64,000 nucleotides of DNA from Ilex aquifolium (Eukaryota; Streptophyta; Magnoliopsida; Aquifoliales; Aquifoliaceae), in the NCBI GenBank assembly GCA_951799425.1, contig OX637405.1, forward strand, positions 23,821,371 through 23,885,370. The letters are read 5' to 3'. Positions within the stretch are counted from its first letter, which is position 1; each line of letters begins with the position of its first letter. The translations under genes and the position numbers were made by a program. Of this stretch, positions 12,531 through 24,290 are shown one piece after another. The notes under the pieces were generated by a model. The model worked only from the letters and a program-made list of their open reading frames with translations. It was not told the DNA's origin and did not search any database.

Positions 12531-14579
12531 GATTGTTTTTGGCCGTTAAGTGGGTTGTTATGTGGGCTAATACATGGGTGGTTATGTGTTAAATTGTGCC
12601 TTTGTGGTTAAGTGTGTTATTGACATAAAAATTGTGATAACATGCTTGGAATTGTTTTATGAAAATTGTCAATGTATATATATATGCTTGTGTATATTGA
12701 CATTATGGAGAATTATGGATTTATATGCTCTTGTGATATAAATTGCCATGGAACATTGACATATGGTTGAGTTTCTCATTTGGCATTCATTGCATGTTGG
12801 GTATGACTTTAGCATCACATTCATGGGCATAAGTCATGAGTGTGGGTGTGTGATATGCATGGTTAATCAAACACCTTGTTTGGTGATTGAAGGGTGGGCT
12901 CGGGAAAGTGGGATTGATTATCCTACTGAGTTGCACGGTTGCATGCATGAAAAAACTTGTGTCGGGTATAACAAGTAGGGCTAGACTCTCCCTCGGGTGC
13001 AAAACCCGGTCACATGGTTCAGGCATTTCCCGGCGGTGAAATTCCAAAAAAGTGCTGGTGTTTACGGAACCGGTGGTTGAGATACCAAAATCCATTGCCC
13101 AACAAGATACAAGATTTTGGTTTATAAAAGTACTCATTCAATGAGTAACACCCATCAATGATTTGGTTTTATAATGAAACAACTTTTATTTCAAACGATC
13201 ATTGGATGGATTTTTCGTCAAATGACGGTTCATTTCACAAGTGTATTGCATTGTGTTATGGGAGTCGGTGAGGACTTGGGTTTAAGTGCATGAGTGAGTA
13301 TCATCTCATTTCATGGCATGACATGGTAGCATTCCAATATTGAATGCATATTCTTGTATGGAATAGTTATTAAATGTTGTATGTAAACATTGCATGTGCA
13401 CTTAGGTGGGGAGTAGCCTCTGTAGGAAATACTCTACTGGGCGTGGCTCACCCTATACGGGAAACATTTCAGGTGCGGGATTTACGCCGGTGGATGACTC
13501 TCATTCAGGGCCGCAAGGGTGAAGAAAGTCGACTTGTGGCTTTTATAACTTCTTTTGAAAAAAACTAGACTTGTGATATAGTTTTGGCATGTAATGTAAG
13601 TAAAGAATTGTAATTGGACTTTTATGGACTAATTTCAACATAGTCTTGCATGTTTTGTATGAGTATGGATAAATGGACCCGGTGTGGTCTATATTTACTT
13701 ATAAATGGACCCAGTGCGGTCATTGTTTTGTACTGGGCCTCGGATGGGTCATGTGAAGTTATATTGCACAGGTTGGGTTTTGGGTAGAGCTCCCTGTACA
13801 AAGGAGACTCTGCCCGAATTTCGTTAAGTTGTGGACCCCGGTAAATGGGGCATAACAATGTGATATCGAGTTACTCGGTATCTACAGGTATTCCGCGGGT
13901 TGATGGGTAATCAACGGACTCCCGGATTTTGGGGTGTCACATTTTCAATGTGTGTTGGCCGGTTACGTAACCCACTGAAATGGGTGGTTTGGATTGATCA
14001 AATCATGTGCTTGATATGCAACCCTTTCGAATATAAAAGAATAGCTTTTGAGAATCCGGTTTCACTTTTAAGATTAAAAATGTTGAAAATTCAATGCATG
14101 GATTGTACCTACATAATATCTTAAATCATTGCTTATATATTTCAACATGCGTATTGAATGAGCATGGCCTTTAAACATTTATAATGCAATCTCTTTATGC
14201 TAGCTTTCTTTGATATCACATGAAGAAAATTGTGATTCTTTCTAGATTGAATTCGTTTTGCTTTCTCTTTTAAGAATTGGAAGTTTGACTGCACTCTTTT
14301 AGGAAAAGTAAAATGTGTATTTTGTTCTGGATTCAAACACTATCTTTTTTGTTTTAGAATTTAGGTACATAAAATTTTGATCTCTATTATGTTAGGCTAG
14401 AGATCAAAATCAGAATGAACCCATGTAAAGCGAAGGACTTGAACAAGACACGAGTCCATTGCATTTTTTTTTTATGATTGAGAGATTTTTTGTGTTAGAT
14501 CATGCAGTCGAACATGGGTAATTGTTTGAGATTTTTTTCTATTTGTTACATAGTACCTTCAGGTCCGTGCAATTGTTAG

Positions 14580-14840
14580 TATACATATATAGATTAAGAA
14601 TATTTATGTCTCTCTCTCTCTCTCTCTTTATATATATATATATATTGAAAAATAGTAACATTCAAAAAAAAAAAAAATAGTAACATTCAAAACAAAAAAT
14701 AATTACATTCAAATATTAACATTTCATAAAAGAGTAACATTCAATATTAGCATTCAAAAAAACAAAAAAGAGTAACATAGAATATTAACATTTTAAAAAT
14801 AAAACAAAAAATAATAACATTCACAACAAAAAATAGTATA
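14580..14840. repeat. TAACATT-rich low-complexity repeat with CT and TA microsatellites
   Basis: A (CT)n/(TA)n tract (about 14610-14645) is followed by irregular repeats of AGTAACATTCAAAACAAAAA-type units. The same kind of repeat occurs at 28050-28500. It separates Helitron-like copies 2 and 3. Confidence 0.7.
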
Positions 14841-16624
14841 TCTATATAATAAAGTAAAACGAGTTTTGAATTCTAAAACAAAGAGCAGCTTAGATCAATT
14901 CCTGATAAAATAAGGTCACATCCGACGGACGACACTATTACACCCTGTCTCAAGCTATTGACGTATCAAATCATTTCAAACATTTTGATCCAACGTACAT
15001 TCTCTCCTGAAATTTTTATCCTGCCCAATTTTTTTTTTTTTTTTTTTGTTTTTTGAATCCACTGCCATTCAGGCCCTAATCTCAAGCGATTCGCTCTTTC
15101 TCATGCCTCCTTCCCCTATCAATGCCTCATTTCCCGAGCCCTCTCTCTCTCTCTCTCTCTCTCCCGCTGTTTTAAAACCCTAAAACCCCTTTCCTTCAAT
15201 CCTAGCAATGCGTAACCACACTCAATTTTCTGCCCCTCGTAACCCAATTCCAAATAATTATCCTCCATCTCTCAATGTCACACTCCTCTTTCTCAATCTT
15301 CCATTTCCCTTTCTCTGCCAGTTCTCTTTCCATCTCTCTGCTCCTCTCCCGTTGTCTCTCTCTCTGACTCTGATCTCCCCTCGTTCCCCCATTTCGCCTC
15401 CCAGCTCCACTGTTGCCAGCCACCGATATCACTAGCAACGATGACAAAACCACCACTCGGAGTTAGGTAACTTTTTCTTTAAGCTATTACTATTTGTACT
15501 CACCTTGACCGCTATTCTCTATGTCTGTCTACCCTCTCTCACAACCCTACCCTCCCTCCCCACCGCCTTTGCCTAGCGACACCACTACCTATCCCCATTA
15601 ACATCACTGTCAAAGACAAATCGGTGAAAGTCATCTTTTCCAAGTCGGTAAGCATACCTGACTATACACTATTATTTGTCATAATTGTCTTAATCTCCAT
15701 GCTTGATTATAGACATACACAACTCCACAAAATTACGTTCTTATGGGTTTCTAAAATTAGATCTATGACTGAGAGCTCTCTGGCGAAACCAGATCTATGA
15801 TTGAGAGCTCTTCGGATTTGTTGATTTCTCCAGCGATTGCTTCAGATCTGTTGATTTCTTCGACGATTGCTTTGGATCTGTATACTATATCTATTTTTTT
15901 GTTGGACCTTGATTTTTTTTTCAACCATTGCTTTGGATCTGCTTTAGATCTTTTTTTTTTCAGTGACTTCAAGATCTACTTCAGATCTATATTTTTTTTT
16001 TGCGGCTTCAAGACCATTTTGTGTTGATTTTCGGATCGGTGAAAGTGTTGATTGTTGATGGCGGCTAAGTCAACTAGGAAATTTTCTTCCTTTTTTGTCT
16101 TTTTACATTTTATCAAGTTTAATATATTGAAATTTTTTTATATGAAACACTTAATCCAAACAAGTTTTATTATTTTTTGTTTTGTAAAGCTATTTTTAGA
16201 ATCATATAAACAAACAAGTTATACCATACAAAAATACCAAAATACACTTTTTTTAAAACTCTTCTCAAAAACATGTTTTTAGATACTGTTTTTAGAGATA
16301 TAATCCAAACACACCCTGTGTTTTTATATATTGATAGCTCTCACTTTCCAACATTTGATAAACCTCTTGTATGCAATAGTTTGAAGCAACCTAATTTTAG
16401 AAGATTAATGCTATTGGGACTTAGAAAACTGATATAGTTTTCTGACCTAATGATTGTGTAAAAGAAGAGAATAGAAAATGAATAGCAATTATATATTGAT
16501 TTAGTGTATTTTACCATATACATGAGGAGGTTTATTTATAGTATAAGAGACTAGTGAAGTTTTCTAGTCTAACCGATATGAGAAATATACACATAATAAA
16601 CATTAACATCCCCCTCAAACTCAA

Positions 16625-18077
16625 GGTGGGATCGAAGATGCCAACTGGAGTTTGTAAACCAAATTACGGTGGAGACCAGTTGGATGAGCCTTCATGAAGA
16701 TATCAGCCAGCTGATCAGTCGAAGCAACTGAAAGACATAATGACAATCGATCTTGATGTGTTTTGTGTACTCATGAAAGACATTGTTGTGAGCAATTTGA
16801 ATAGCATTGTAGTTGTCACAATAAAGAAGAGCACTAGACTGGTGAGGAACACCCATATCTTAGCGAAGCCAAATGAGCTTGGAAGTAATATCAACAAGTG
16901 CTTGGTACTCAGCCTCAGTACTAAAGCAAGCAACAATAGTCTGCTTCTTACTTTGCCAAGATATAAGAGATTCACCCAGTAGAAAAAGAAAACTAGTAGT
17001 AGACCGTCGGTCAGTAGGGTCACTCGCTCGATCAGCATCAAAGTAAACCTACAACGTCAAGGATAAGTGAGAGAAAAAATGAAACCCATGGAACAAGGTG
17101 CCCTTCACATATCGTAAGATGCGAAGAACAACTATATAGTAAACAAAACAAGGAGCATACATAAACTGGCTAACAAGATGCACATCATATGCAATATCCG
17201 TCCTAGTAATAGTGAGATAAATAAGGCTCCTAACAAGCTCTCGGTAACTGGTAGCATATGGAAGAAGATCTCCATCAGTAGGATGGACAATCAACCATCT
17301 TACAATCGGTAAGACCAGCACGAGAGAGAAGATTAGAAGCATACTTGGACTAGGTCAAATAGTAGCCATCAGAGGATTGGAACACCTCTAGTCCGAGAAA
17401 GTAACTGAGAGAGCCTAGGTCTTTCATCTCAAAGTGCTAACTCAAAAAGTGCTTAAGCTCATGAATGTAAGAAGTATCATCACGAGTAATGATCATATCA
17501 TCAACATAAACAGAAGAATAGTAATACCAACATTAGTATGACGAGTAAAAAAACAGAATCATAGGGGCTAGAAGCAAACCCCAGCTATGCAATAGTGGAG
17601 TTGAATTTGGCAAACTAGGCCTCTGGGGAGGCTACATATAGACCTCTTAGCCAAGTCACCATGTAAGAAGACATTCTTCATATCCATTTGAATAGAGGCC
17701 ATCGGCGTATAGAGGCTACAACCAAAAGGGAACGAACAGAGGTAATACAAGTAAGGAACAAATGTCTCCAGTCAATGATATACTCTTATGTAAAGCCCTT
17801 GGCTACCAAACAGGTTTTATATCATACCTCAGAACCATTAGAGTTGGTTTTCCTCTTATATACCCATTTGTTCAACTCAACCAAATCCCAAGTATGAAGT
17901 TTTGTGAAGGGCATCAAGTTCTTCAAACATAGCTTGCTGTCAAAGATGGTTAGAACAAGCCTCGCGATAACTGCGAGGCTCATGAAAAGTAGCAAGAGTG
18001 GAAAAATAATGATAATTATTGTTCCGGGAGGGAGAACCCGCTGTAGATCTTCCCTGACGATTATACACATGGAGCTC
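16625..18077 (-). pseudogene. Copia reverse transcriptase C-terminus and RNase H, broken
   Basis: Minus-strand translation over 17049-17342 gives the copia RT tail (YRELVRSLIYLTITRTDIAY, then ILRYVKGTLFHG). 16640-17045 gives RNase H with DPTDRRSTT, LISWQSKKQTIVA and STEAEYQAL, then CDNYNAIQIAHNNVFHEYTK. 17822-18079 holds the upstream piece LHTWDLVELNKWVYK, from the start of the RT domain. Several stops and frame changes separate the pieces, so no functional polyprotein is possible. The end of the region runs into the polypurine tract. Confidence 0.8.
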
Positions 18078-19494
18078 AAGATTTATACCTAGAGGGGGGA
18101 AGATGAATAAATTTTTCAATTTTAGCTCAATTGATTACCAATTAAATCCTAACCCACCACAATTACCTCTTCTCACAAAGATTTAGAAAATAATGTGAGA
18201 ACCCCTTTTATCACCACAAGCACCTTTCACCATGACAATTGATTAAATTAATATTCAATTATTTCGCTCGTAATCAATCTCACGTCGATCTCAAAACCCA
18301 AACCTAATTACACGCTATGGTTGAATGAATATTCAAACATTCAAATCCATAAACACGTATTGTGCGTGTGTGCAAATAATCACAAGTGTATACAATAATC
18401 AATAAAGAACATAAGCAGTTTGTTGACGCGGAAACCCTTCTCAAGAAAAATCGTGGGGAACCACTCGAGTTTCTCCAAAGCCTAATCCACTACTCGCTAA
18501 GTCAACATACAATTATATGAGACTTATACATCAACCAATACCATGTTTAGATGCTACTTTCCTTGTTGTATCTCCGCAAAAGACCATCCTTTGACGTCTA
18601 GTGTACTTTCACTTGGACATTCTCGTCGCATGGTTCGTTAAGGCCTCGAGCAATCATGGGAACGCCAACGATCTTTGGTATTCACATACGAATGGAGTTA
18701 TCAAACCATCAAGATTTTCTTCTCCAAGTTGTAAGGTTGGGTAAAATCTCTAGTGGTAGCCGCTAGGGTTTTAGAGATCTAGGTTGTGGTAGAAGCTCTC
18801 AAGGTAAAAATGTGATTTTATCTCTTAGAAATCTCACAAGAGGCTTGACCTAAATGTGAGAAAGGTTCTCCCTATTTATAGGTATGCAATAAGGATAGTC
18901 TTAGTAAATAAAAAGACTCAAATTCGCGAACGACTGCTCAATCAATGGGAGGGCGGTCATAGAGCGGTTGTGGCTGGAATGAAAAACATGTTTCAAACAT
19001 GACTAAGGCAAACATTGCTCAAGCAACCATGAGCACTGCTCATGCGATCATGAAGGACCGCTCGAGCGAGCCCTATGCTGCCTTTTGTGGCATTTTCTCA
19101 TTTCTTTCCCTAATTCATAAAGAGATCTCTCTAGCGAAGGCAAGTGAGCATAGATCGGTCCCTACATGTCTTTTAAGCATAAAACCATGTAAAAACTTGT
19201 TCTCTTTAGCACTAAAGGGTGTTGCTCAAAGAGAGATTCTATTGTGACTCAAACTATGTTTTCAAAACTCATAAATGGTTTAGAAAATCTTGAGCATTGT
19301 CCTCTTGAGCACTAAAGGGGGTTATGAAGGTTGAATGATGTTGCTTTGACACTTGCTCTCCTCCCTTCAATGACGCTTTCAAATATTGAACTTGATAGTA
19401 TCATGACCATGAAATAGGTTGAGATTTACAATGGACTCCACAAAATTAGGTAATTACAAATATGATCAAACAATAATTACTAAGATGAACAACG
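18078..19494. mobile_element. Unclassified insertion inside the copia element
   Basis: Copia coding similarity stops at about 18077 and resumes near 19500. The insert is bracketed by a direct repeat GGAGCTC (18071-18077 and 19495-19501), a possible TSD. Near its left end is CCTAGAGGGGGG, a motif common in unclassified plant repeats. There is no recognisable coding domain; the open frame at 18999-19247 looks incidental. Confidence 0.45.
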
Positions 19495-19501
19495 GGAGCT
19501 C

Positions 19502-20760
19502 TTACCCTATTGGAATGACGAACATCAATAGTGGAGGAGGACTCGGGTGGATCGGATGTGATGACAGGATCAACAGATAATCCAAATTCATGAGGAACAA
19601 TCGTTGAGTTATACTCAGATGGATCGAATGTTATGACATGATAAATAGGCGGTCCAGAGTCGTGAGGAGCAGTCGTTGAGTTATCATCTAATGAGCTTAC
19701 ATCATTTGCATCAGAAAAAAAATGAGAAAAGACCTATAGACCGGTTAGTGAAAATAGGAGAATATAAGGAAGTATCGGATGGGAATTGAGAAAATTGTGT
19801 TCCCAAAACTGAACATGTCGGGAAACTCGAAGATTCTTGGTTATGGGGTCATAGCACCGATAACACCTATGTTCAATGCCATAACCAAGAAAACAACAGA
19901 GACGAGAAATGGGTTCAAGTTTTGTACGCTCATGAGGTAGGAGTAAGTCAAAACATACACATTCAAAAACTTTTAAAAGAGAATAATTGGGTACCTTTCC
20001 ATAGAGAACTTCATATAAAGATCAATTAGAGATAGCAGGAGATAAAACTCGATTGATAGTGTAAACAGTGGTAAGGGCAGCTTCTCCCCAAAAAGCTTCT
20101 GGGAGAGAGTCAAAGAGAACAGATAGTGTCAAGAATGTGATGATGCTTACATTATGCACGACCATTCTGTTGGGAGGTTTAATGACACGATCGATGAGCC
20201 AAGCTGCCTGCCTATTTAAGTTCTTCAATGAATAAGACATCCTTGTACTCCATGGCATTATTGCAACGAAAGATTTTAATAGTGTGATCCAACTGAGTTT
20301 TTATCATATGCTTAAAATCATGAAAGATATTAAGTAACTCAGCGTGATCATGTAAAAGATAAATCCACGTGCATCGTGAATAATCATCAATAAAAATTAT
20401 AAAATAACAAGACCCACCTTTAGTGGAGACAAGAGTAGGTCCCTAGATATCAAAATGAACCAAATCAAAAGGTACAGAAGATAAATAATCACTCATACTA
20501 AAAGGTAAAGCTTTCTGTTTGCCCAATTGACAAGAAATACAATCAAACGATTCAAATTTAACATCTCCTAAACAACCACTACAAACTAAAGACTGGACAT
20601 GAGGGAAAGATGTATGATCGAAACGAGAGTGATGAATACTGAACACAACAACAACAAGAGGTTGAACATTTATGCAAATATGTAAGCTCAAAAAGGCAAC
20701 CAACTTTACGCCTATTCCCAACGAGCTGGCCCATCTTCTGATCGTACACATCATACCTTT
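19502..20760 (-). pseudogene. Copia integrase and GAG-pre-integrase, broken
   Basis: 20443-20754 translates to a GAG-pre-integrase zinc-binding remnant (HHSRFDHTSF, then CISCQLGKQKALPF) running into SDYLSSVPFDLVHFDI, the start of the integrase core. 20022-20258 gives the later integrase segment with LPEAFWGEAALTTVYTINR and VLSPAIS. The domains are in different frames with stops between, so the integrase is dead. The 19502-20020 portion is the poorly conserved linker between integrase and RT. Confidence 0.75.
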
Positions 20761-20817
20761 TTTGAGAAAAGGTTAAGATAAGACCATATTCAACAAGTTG
20801 ACTAATAGAAACAAGAT

Positions 20818-21159
20818 TTAGAGATAAGTTAGGAACAAGATATATGTCAGGTACATAAAAAGTAGGGGTAGAAATAGCACCAACATGACTAACAAATATG
20901 TGTGAACCATATATATGTGAGGCATAGAGTTTAAACACTTCTTACGAGAGACTAGGGAAGAATCAGATGCCATATGATTGCAATAGGCTGAGTCGATAAA
21001 CCAGGGAGAAGATTTACCTGAGGAGACTGATAAGGCAGTGGAAGAACGAGATAGAACCTTGGTCATAATCGCTTGAAGATCAGTTGCCATATGAGAAGAC
21101 AAAGAAGTTCCTGCAACGAGAATGACTAGAGTAGAAGAGCTAGGCAGTGCAGCGGCCAT
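20818..21159 (-). pseudogene. Copia gag C-terminus / protease remnant
   Basis: The minus-strand ORF contains SSPWFIDSAYCNHMASDSSL, the aspartic protease signature region of copia elements (normally WxxDSGAS/CCNHM-like, here DSA). The downstream piece with YVPDIYLVPNLSLNLVSISQ (20579-20938) is the typical protease end. The two are in different frames. Confidence 0.7.
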
Positions 21160-21820
21160 GACCAGATCAGTGAAATGGACCCGGCGAGTTTAGAACGAGC
21201 ACGAAAAACTAGTCGGGGCAGGTTGGAATGTCATTAGAGGGCGAGCAGATAATTACTATAGGATGGTCGAGAGGAGATTGGAACGCCGCCGAAGGACGAT
21301 CAGAGGTTGCCGGGAGGCGATCGAAAAGTCGCTGGAGGATAATAGGAAAGTCACCGGAGGACGGTCGGAAGGAGAAGAGCCTCAAGAATTCTGATGTGTA
21401 GGATCACTCACAGGGCAACCACAGAGTATACTATCATTGGCCAAAAGGATTCACGAGCCTATGTTTCATATAAAAGAAGAGAATAAAAAATGAATAGTAA
21501 TTGTATATTACTTTGGTGTATTTTACCATATACATGAGGAGGTTCATTTATAATACAAGAGAGTAGTAAGGTTTATTAGTTTAACCGATGTAAAACAAAC
21601 ATATAAACATTAACAAATAGGATAGTGAAATGGTCTAATAGTGTAGTTGTGACTATAACCCTTAGATTTTTTTATTGGAATTTCGTCACTTGATACATTA
21701 TTATGTCAACAAATTAGTTCAATTTTTTAGGTCCTAATAGTATTGCTCATAAAAGGAGTCCAAGAGAGGGCGAAGAAGGAATGAGAAAAGAGGAAAAAGT
21801 TTTTAGTGGCCGCAACACGT

Positions 21821-21955
21821 GGAGGTGTCAATTTTATCTATTAACACGAACCCAACTATATTAGAAAACTAAAAAATAACACAATTAGTTGACACAAGTA
21901 ATAAATGAGTCAAATTAAGGATCGACAAGAATAACACGATAACGAATTTTATCTC
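21821..21955. mobile_element. Fragment of the GGTGTCAA-type MITE family
   Basis: GGAGGTGTCAATTTTATCTA is followed by CACGAACCC, ACACAATTAGTTGACACAAG and AACACGATAACG. It is related to the intact element at 58118-58480 in the inverse orientation, and diverged or truncated. Confidence 0.5.
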
Positions 21956-21959
21956 ATAC

Positions 21960-24290
21960 ATGTTTCTCCCTCTCCCCTCCACCCCCTTCCAAAAAAAACC
22001 ATCACCTCTCACTTACCTCACCCATCATTCCTGTCAGACTCAGACGCAGTACCCCCTTTCTCCATCTCTTTTTATTTTTTTTCCTTTGCCTCCTTCATTT
22101 CTGACTCTCTCTCTCTCTCTCTCTCTCTCACCAGTGCCGGCGCCACAGCCAGAGCCACCGCCACCGCCACCGCGCCACAGCCTTCCTCTTCTCTCCCAGG
22201 TATCCCTCTTATCATCTTCTCTCTCTCACACACACCTAGATAGCACCCCCAGCCCCAACTCTCCCCTTCTGCGAACACCGCCCCCTAACCAAGCTCTCCC
22301 CCTCTTGGGCAAATCCCCCTTTCCGCGCCTGACCCCCTCCTCTTGTGCGCCCTCTGGGTAACCGACCCCCTACACACACACAAACACAAACGGAACACAC
22401 ACCACAACACACTGAACACACACATACACTCACGAGTTCTCTCTCTCTCTCTCTCTCAGTGCCACTGTCACCAATAAAGAACCACCATCACCGCCATAGC
22501 ACCACCGTCACAACCACACAGCACCACCGTCAAGACCACACAACCATCTCCTAGGTATTTCTTTCCATCCCCTCTCCTACCCTCTTTCTGTATCTCGCTA
22601 AAATATTTGTTGAAATGCCCAAAACACAGACCCCAAGCATAATGCCCATGAAGTGTTTGTTGAAATGCCTAGAGACACGCACACTCAAATCATACCCACA
22701 ATGCACACACACCGCACCCTCACACCATTCTGCGTTGACACACATTGCTGTCTTCAAGCACATCTCTCTCAAACCCTCTCCCTCCCTTCTTCTACTCTTC
22801 TCATACACAAACAATACACACCCAAACCCCCATCAATCACACACACAGACCCACACAAAGCCCCTCAGCCAAATTTGAGTGTTAATTTGGGTTTTTTAAT
22901 TTGAGTGCTTTCAAATTGTGTTTTCCATTAAGGGATATGTGTGTGTGTGTGTGTACTTCCCCTCCACTCTTCTATTCTCTTATTCTTCTCTGTTCTTCTT
23001 CCTCTTCTTTACAACACAAACGCACACATACAGCAGACACACACACACACCCCATCGCACACGTATGCATAGAACACACACAACACACACATAACCGAGA
23101 GTTTTATAAGGGCAGAAGATTACATGATGTTTTGGGTTCAAATGCTATGATCAAACTGTTTGTTGTGTCATCTCAATGTTTATTTTCCACGTTGCTAGGA
23201 CATTGCTTCTTAGGGCCTTCTTAATATGAGGGGGTTCAGTTTGGGCAAAAAATGGAAGTCACAAAGCATAGCAAGAGGGTTGATTAGGGTTTTTTAATTG
23301 TAAGAATCAAAGTACATGTAATATTTTTTATTTCTTATTTTTTAGTTTGGGCATTTGAGATTTTAGAATTTAATTTAATTGCATCATTTCTGTCTTGCTC
23401 TCATTTTTTGTTATTGAGTTCAAATCCTTATTTCTTAGTTTTTTGGCCATTGGTTTTGGCATGAGGAAGAAAATTTTTGGCCCTGAAAATTTGTAACCAT
23501 TACCAATGACTCAATGAGATTTAAAAACTTAAGGTTCAAATCAAATGAACCCTAACACACACAGGGCATAGGAGAAATTTATGTTTACCTTGATTTTTTT
23601 GTTTTAATTTCTACCAAATCTATTATGGTATGTGTATACGTCAGTATTTAGGATGGGATTATTAGAATTAGTATTTGAGAGTAATTGGAACTAAATATTG
23701 GAATTAGGATTACTCTATAAATATTTTTCTTTTTGAGTAATTGACAATTATATGCTTGAATTGGGATTAAGAGTAATTGGAGCGAAAGTAATTAGGATCA
23801 AGTAGCACAATTGCAGTGACTATGTTTGTCAAGCTGTTAGCACAATTGAGTTTGCTTTTAAATTTTTTTTTTTTTGAGTAAAGCTTATAATTTTTTCCAA
23901 GTTCCAATTTTTTGGGCTTGCTCGCAAGCTACTTGAGAAAATGTCTGAAAGGATTCGGCTTATTTTGGGGGGGGCGCCCGCGCGGGGGGGGGGGGGGGGG
24001 GGGGGGGGGGAGAGAAAGAGGCACATGAAAGACAGAAAAGTCCACTGTAATGCCGATAACAAGCAAGTCCACTGTAAGGAGTGCCAGGTATCTCCCTCTC
24101 TTTGTCTTCTCCACTCCCACCTTTATCCTGTAGCTTTGTCATCGCCTTCTGCCAAAAACCCAACCCTACCGTCTGCCATAAACACTCCACAAAGACCCAT
24201 TTCCTCCACCATCTACCCCTGTGAAGTGTTTGGTGTTGATTTGTTGATAATATCATACTCCACATGAAGTGTTTGTTGAAATGCGCGAGA
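21960..24290 (+). other. CT/CA-rich UTR-like block, no recognisable protein
   Basis: Dense CT, CA and CAC tracts give long low-complexity ORFs on both strands (for example 21960-22361, 22615-22904) with no domain. Motifs recur: a CAGGTATyTC junction at about 22200, 22553 and 24087, and a GTTTGTTGAAATGC block at about 22608, 22655 and 24268. This suggests an internally duplicated 5'UTR/exon of a captured gene. It is compatible with Helitron gene capture but unproven. Confidence 0.35.
23967..24010 (+). repeat. Poly-G tract
   Basis: Eight G, then CGCCCGCGC, then 27 consecutive G (23984-24010). This is a strong candidate for G-quadruplex formation and also for assembly error. Confidence 0.9.

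Larger units (their letters stand above)
8470..13941 (+). mobile_element. Solo LTR of a Ty3/gypsy (chromovirus-like) element, itself interrupted
   Basis: It starts TGCAAAACCCGGG and ends TTTTGGGGTGTCACA, flanked by the 5-bp direct repeat TTTTC at 8465-8469 and 13942-13946. With the nested LTR and its TSD removed it is about 2.64 kb. It has TG...CA ends, no PBS and no coding domain, as expected for a solo LTR left by LTR-LTR recombination. The GGGGTGTCACA end and long size resemble Del/Tekay chromovirus LTRs; that lineage assignment is inference. Confidence 0.75.
5894..14579 (+). mobile_element. Helitron-like non-autonomous element, copy 2 (split by nested solo LTRs)
   Basis: It starts TCTATCTATATGATAAGG directly after the 3' end of copy 1 and ends with CTTCAGGTCCGTGCAATTGTTAG followed by T. 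The first 2.2 kb is a diverged duplicate of copy 1. The element is interrupted at 8470-13941 by a solo LTR with target-site duplication TTTTC, so its own sequence is 5894-8469 plus 13947-14579. No transposition protein is encoded. ORFs over 6289-6987 are CT/CA-rich low-complexity translations without recognisable domains. Confidence 0.5.
16380..21615 (-). mobile_element. Ty1/copia LTR retrotransposon, decayed
   Basis: Matching LTR-like ends lie at 16380-16608 and about 21397-21615. They are clearly similar over the last ~155 bp (GTGTATTTTACCATATACAT in both) and diverged before that. The repeat AATAG at 16375-16379 and 21616-21620 is the likely 5-bp TSD. The polypurine tract GAGGGGGA (minus) abuts the LTR at 16609. 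In between, on the minus strand, are protease, GAG-pre-integrase, integrase, RT and RNase H remnants in copia order, broken by stops and frameshifts. A 1.4-kb insertion occupies 18078-19494. Confidence 0.8.
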
